A stretch of 64,000 nt of DNA, taken from Streptomyces albidoflavus (GTDB lineage: Bacteria; Actinomycetota; Actinomycetes; Streptomycetales; Streptomycetaceae). A program made the position numbers and the translations under genes. The stretch spans positions 1-64,000 of the forward strand of contig NZ_JOII01000018.1 in assembly GCF_000719955.1 (NCBI RefSeq). The letters are read 5' to 3'. Below, one piece after another: positions 61,079 to 64,000 of this stretch (the first letter of the stretch is position 1; every line of letters begins with the position of its first letter). Under the pieces are notes generated by a model. The model searched no databases, was not told the origin of the DNA, and saw only the letters and a program-made list of their open reading frames with translations.

Positions 61079-64000
61079 TCAGCCGGAGGCCGGGCGCAGG
61101 GCCTTGGCGACGACCTCGCCGATGCGGGCGATCGGGTCGGGTTCGGTCATGTCGTAGTGGCCGCAGGGCACGGCGTGGTCCTCGAAGGCACCCCGCACGT
61201 ACGGGCGCCAGGCGTCGGCCTTGCCGGCCGCGAGCGAGAGGTCCCCGGCGTCGGCGGCCGGGACGAGGTCCCGCGTGGCGCTGAAGAACAACGCGTCGCC
61301 GCGGAAGACGCCGGGCGTGAACTCCGGTGCGATCCGCAGGTTGTTGCGCATCACGGCGGCGATGGAGGCCGCCTCGTCGCGGGAGACGGGCGAGGAGCCG
61401 GCGGCGTGGGCCGCACCGACGCGGTCGAGCACGTCTTCGACTCCGGGCGGGCCGTCCGCGCCGACCTCCAGCCCCGCCACCCGCGAGAGCAGTCCCGCGA
61501 CCTGCCTCTCCGCGGTCTTCGGGTCGTGCGCGCTCCCGTGCGGGAGCGGGGCGTCGAGCAGCGCCAGCAACTCGACCTCCTCACCGCGCTCCTGCAGGGC
61601 GCACGCCATCGCGTGGGCGACGAAACCGCCGTACGACCAGCCCAGGAGCCGGTACGGGCCGCTCGGCTGGACCGTGCGGAGGAGGTCGAGATAGCCCTCG
61701 ACCATCTCCCGGGCGTCGCGGGCCGGCTGCCGGGCGCCGTCCAGACCGGCGGCCTGGAGGCCGAACACCGGCTGGTCCGCGCCGAGATGAGGCAGCAGTC
61801 CGGAGTACCGCCAGGAGACTCCGGCGCCCGGGTGCACACAGAACAGGGGCCGCCTGCCGCCGTCGGGACGCAGGGGCAGCAGCGGCGCCAGCGCGCCCGG
61901 CCCGGCGACGGCGTCCTCGGCGGGTTCGCCGGCGGCGAGCAGGCCCGCCACCGTCGGCGCGGCCAGCAGGGAGGCGGCCGGCACGTCCAGCACACCCTTC
62001 TGCCGCAGCCGCCCCACGAGGAGCACCGCGCGCATCGAGTCGCCGCCCAGGTCGAAGAAGTTGTCGTGGACCCCGATGCCACCGATCCCGAGGGCCTCCT
62101 CCCACAGCTCGGCGACGGCCCGCTCGCGCGGGGTGCCGGGAGCCACGTGGGCGGTCGCCAGGTGCGGACGCGGCGCGAGCCCCGTCCCCCCGCCCGGGGC
62201 CGGCTCCTCCGGCCGGGCGCCGGACCCCTCCGGGGCGCGCGCCCCGGGTGCGTCGATCCAGTGGCGGTGGCGCTCGAAGGCGTACCCGGGCAGCGGTACC
62301 CGGCCCGTGCCGCGCGGCGGGCGCGGGACGGGCGGGAGCGCGGCGTCCACACCGGCGCTCCACAGCCGCCCCAGCGCCTCGGCCAGCACGAAGCCGTCCG
62401 CCGCCTGCGCCTTGGCGTGCCGCATGGTCGTCACGGTGACCGGGCCCTCGCCGTCGAGCCGCGCCCGCGCCAGCTTGGTGAGGCTGTCGCCGGGCCCGAT
62501 CTCGACGAGGACCGGCCGCTCCCGTTCCCACAGCGCGGCGATGCCGTCGGCGAACCGGACGGTGCGCCGGGTGTGGTCCACCCAGTGACCGACCTCCGTC
62601 GCCTGCGCGTCGGTGGCCCAGTCGCCCGTCACGTTGGTGACGTACGGGATGCGCGGCGGCCGCAGGGTCAGCGTGCGCAGGTGACCGGCGAAGCTCTCCA
62701 GGATCGGGTCGAGCACGTGCGAGTGGGCGGCGGCGGGCATCCGCAGCCGGCGGAACGGCACGTCGCGGCGGGTCAGTTCCGCCTCCAGCCGGTCGACCGC
62801 GTCGGTGTCGCCGGCGACCGTGCACGCCACGGGGCTGTTGACCGCCGCCAGCGACAGCCCCTCGCCCAGCAGCGGGAGGACGGTGTCGACGGAGGCCGCG
62901 ACCCCGACGGTGGCACCGCCCGAGGAGGCGATGAGCCGGATGCGCTCGGCGACCACCGGCAGCGCCTCGTCGATCTCCATCACCCCGGCCAGACAGGCGG
63001 CGGTGTACTCGCCGAGCGAGTGCCCGATCAGGGCGTCGGGCCGGACCCCCTCCTCCATCAGGGTGCGGGCCAGCGCGTACTCGGTGACGAACAGCGCCAT
63101 GAAGGCGGCCGTGCTGCCCGGCTCCACCTCCTCGAACAGGGCGGTGCGCAGGTCCGAGCCGAGGGCCGGCCGCAGGAGGGCGGAACAGTGGTCCACGGTG
63201 TCCCGGTAGACGTCGTTCTCCCGGTACAGCCCACTGCCCATGCCGACGTACTGGGTGCCGCCGCCCGGCAGCAGGAAGGCCACCTTCGGCGGCTCGTCGG
63301 GCACCGGCGGCACGGCGGGCACCGCCGCGCGCAGCGCCCCCACCGCCTCCGGCACCGACGACGCCGACACGGTGAGACGGTGCCGCAGCGCGGGCCGGTC
63401 GGTGCGCAGCGCGCCCGCCACGTCGTCCAGCCGCAGCCCCGGCCGCTCCTCCAGCCGGAGCGCGAGCGCGTCCGCCTGCCCGCGCAAGGCCCCCGAGGTC
63501 CGCGCCGACAGCGGCAGGACGAGCCGGCGGCCGTCCTCCGCGGGGCGCGGCGGGGCGGGCGCGACCGGCGGAGCCTCCTCCAGGATCACGTGCGCGTTGG
63601 TGCCGCCGACCCCGAAGGCGCTGACCGCCGCACGCCGGGGATGGCCGGGCTCCTGTGGCCACTCCTCCAGCGTGGTCGGCACGCGGAACGGGCCGGAGCC
63701 GAAGTCGATCAGCGGGTTCGGTCGGTCGAAGTGCAGGCTCGGCGGGATCCGGCGGTGCTCCAGCGCGAGGACCGCCTTGACGAGCCCGGCCATCCCCGCC
63801 GCCGCCCCGAGGTGCCCGATGTTGGTCTTGACCGAGCCGAGGGCGCAGTAGCCGCGCCGGTCGGTGCTCTGGCGGAACGCCTCGGTGAGCGCCGCCACCT
63901 CGATGGGGTCGCCGATGCGGGTGGCGGTGCCGTGCGCCTCGACGAGACCGATGGTGTCCGCGTCGATCCCGGCCAGCGCCTGTGCGGCGAGCACCACCTC
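61079..64000 (-). CDS. antD: Antimycin polyketide synthase AntD (KS-AT-ACP-TE), 5' part cut by the window edge
   Basis: The visible 972 residues begin inside the KS (VEAHGTATRIGDPIE, SVKTNIGHLGAAAGM). They run through an AT (GHSLGEYTAACL at about 63010; specificity site reads AAHSH at about 62720 instead of HAFH or YASH), an ACP (DLGGDSMRA, about 62040) and a thioesterase (GWSYGGF at about 61635; His in PCGHYDMTEP near 61155). AntD adds one alkylmalonyl-derived unit, and its TE closes the nine-membered dilactone. There is no KR; AntM acts instead. The unusual AT site fits acceptance of many alkylmalonyl-CoAs. antC should lie just upstream, outside the window. Confidence 0.92.
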   Translation of the reverse strand, partial: EVVLAAQALAGIDADTIGLVEAHGTATRIGDPIEVAALTEAFRQSTDRRGYCALGSVKTNIGHLGAAAGMAGLVKAVLALEHRRIPPSLHFDRPNPLIDFGSGPFRVPTTLEEWPQEPGHPRRAAVSAFGVGGTNAHVILEEAPPVAPAPPRPAEDGRRLVLPLSARTSGALRGQADALALRLEERPGLRLDDVAGALRTDRPALRHRLTVSASSVPEAVGALRAAVPAVPPVPDEPPKVAFLLPGGGTQYVGMGSGLYRENDVYRDTVDHCSALLRPALGSDLRTALFEEVEPGSTAAFMALFVTEYALARTLMEEGVRPDALIGHSLGEYTAACLAGVMEIDEALPVVAERIRLIASSGGATVGVAASVDTVLPLLGEGLSLAAVNSPVACTVAGDTDAVDRLEAELTRRDVPFRRLRMPAAAHSHVLDPILESFAGHLRTLTLRPPRIPYVTNVTGDWATDAQATEVGHWVDHTRRTVRFADGIAALWERERPVLVEIGPGDSLTKLARARLDGEGPVTVTTMRHAKAQAADGFVLAEALGRLWSAGVDAALPPVPRPPRGTGRVPLPGYAFERHRHWIDAPGARAPEGSGARPEEPAPGGGTGLAPRPHLATAHVAPGTPRERAVAELWEEALGIGGIGVHDNFFDLGGDSMRAVLLVGRLRQKGVLDVPAASLLAAPTVAGLLAAGEPAEDAVAGPGALAPLLPLRPDGGRRPLFCVHPGAGVSWRYSGLLPHLGADQPVFGLQAAGLDGARQPARDAREMVEGYLDLLRTVQPSGPYRLLGWSYGGFVAHAMACALQERGEEVELLALLDAPLPHGSAHDPKTAERQVAGLLSRVAGLEVGADGPPGVEDVLDRVGAAHAAGSSPVSRDEAASIAAVMRNNLRIAPEFTPGVFRGDALFFSATRDLVPAADAGDLSLAAGKADAWRPYVRGAFEDHAVPCGHYDMTEPDPIARIGEVVAKALRPASG

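Overview
The window is about 70+% G+C DNA from an actinomycete, almost certainly Streptomyces of the S. albidoflavus/S. albus type. It holds parts of two antifungal gene clusters with a transporter/sensor block between them: a candicidin (FR-008) polyene cluster at about 1-42900 and an antimycin cluster at about 51400-64000. Gene names follow the published fsc and ant sets and rest on domain content, motifs and gene order read here, not on a database search.

Candicidin part. Bases 2-14427 (+) hold the 3' part of a giant type I polyketide synthase whose visible modules are all KS-AT(malonyl)-DH-KR-ACP, as expected for FscC, which builds the heptaene. The copy is damaged or mis-assembled: one AT has an out-of-frame ~155-nt gap near 774, and one ACP/KS junction is lost in frame near 3673. 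A run of minus-strand genes follows: an exporter (fscTI/fscTII), FscA (p-aminobenzoate ligase/loading ACP plus a reductase-free first module), PabAB (aminodeoxychorismate synthase), type II thioesterase, ferredoxin, P450, mycosamine aminotransferase and glycosyltransferase. Four plus-strand regulators follow: three large LAL/LuxR proteins (fscRIV, fscRIII, fscRII) and the PAS-LuxR regulator fscRI. Next come pabC and a flavin monooxygenase (fscO), ending at a strong bidirectional hairpin. PabAB and PabC make p-aminobenzoate, FscA loads it, FscC and the other PKSs extend it, FscTE edits, FscP/FscFE oxidise the exocyclic methyl, FscMII/FscMI add mycosamine, and FscTI/II export the product.

Middle part (42928-50522, all minus). 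A NIT/HAMP/HATPase sensor and a Roadblock protein (the first two members of a conservon, with members C and D absent) lie upstream of a branched-chain-amino-acid-type ABC importer: lipoprotein, fused LivH-LivM permease and two ATPases. All are tightly packed except for a 104-nt gap before the lipoprotein gene. An 888-nt non-coding stretch separates this block from antO.

Antimycin part. On the minus strand antH-I-J-K-L-M-N-O form one compact operon: a PaaABCDE-like diiron epoxygenase, a ketoreductase, tryptophan 2,3-dioxygenase and an HGGxW alpha/beta hydrolase. antG (carrier protein) and antF (aryl-AMP ligase) run divergently on the plus strand. antE (crotonyl-CoA carboxylase/reductase type) and antD (KS-AT-ACP-TE) run toward them on the minus strand; antD is cut by the window edge. 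Together they make the 3-formamidosalicyl starter and the alkylmalonyl-derived polyketide part of the antimycin dilactone; antA, antB and antC would lie beyond 64000.

Most notable points: the tight linkage of two antifungal clusters that are reported elsewhere to share the regulator FscRI; two good matches to the PAS-LuxR (PimM-type) operator; stepwise loss of P-loop residues across the three LAL regulators; and the sensor/Roadblock/Liv operon. No tRNA, rRNA, CRISPR array, insertion sequence or phage gene was seen.
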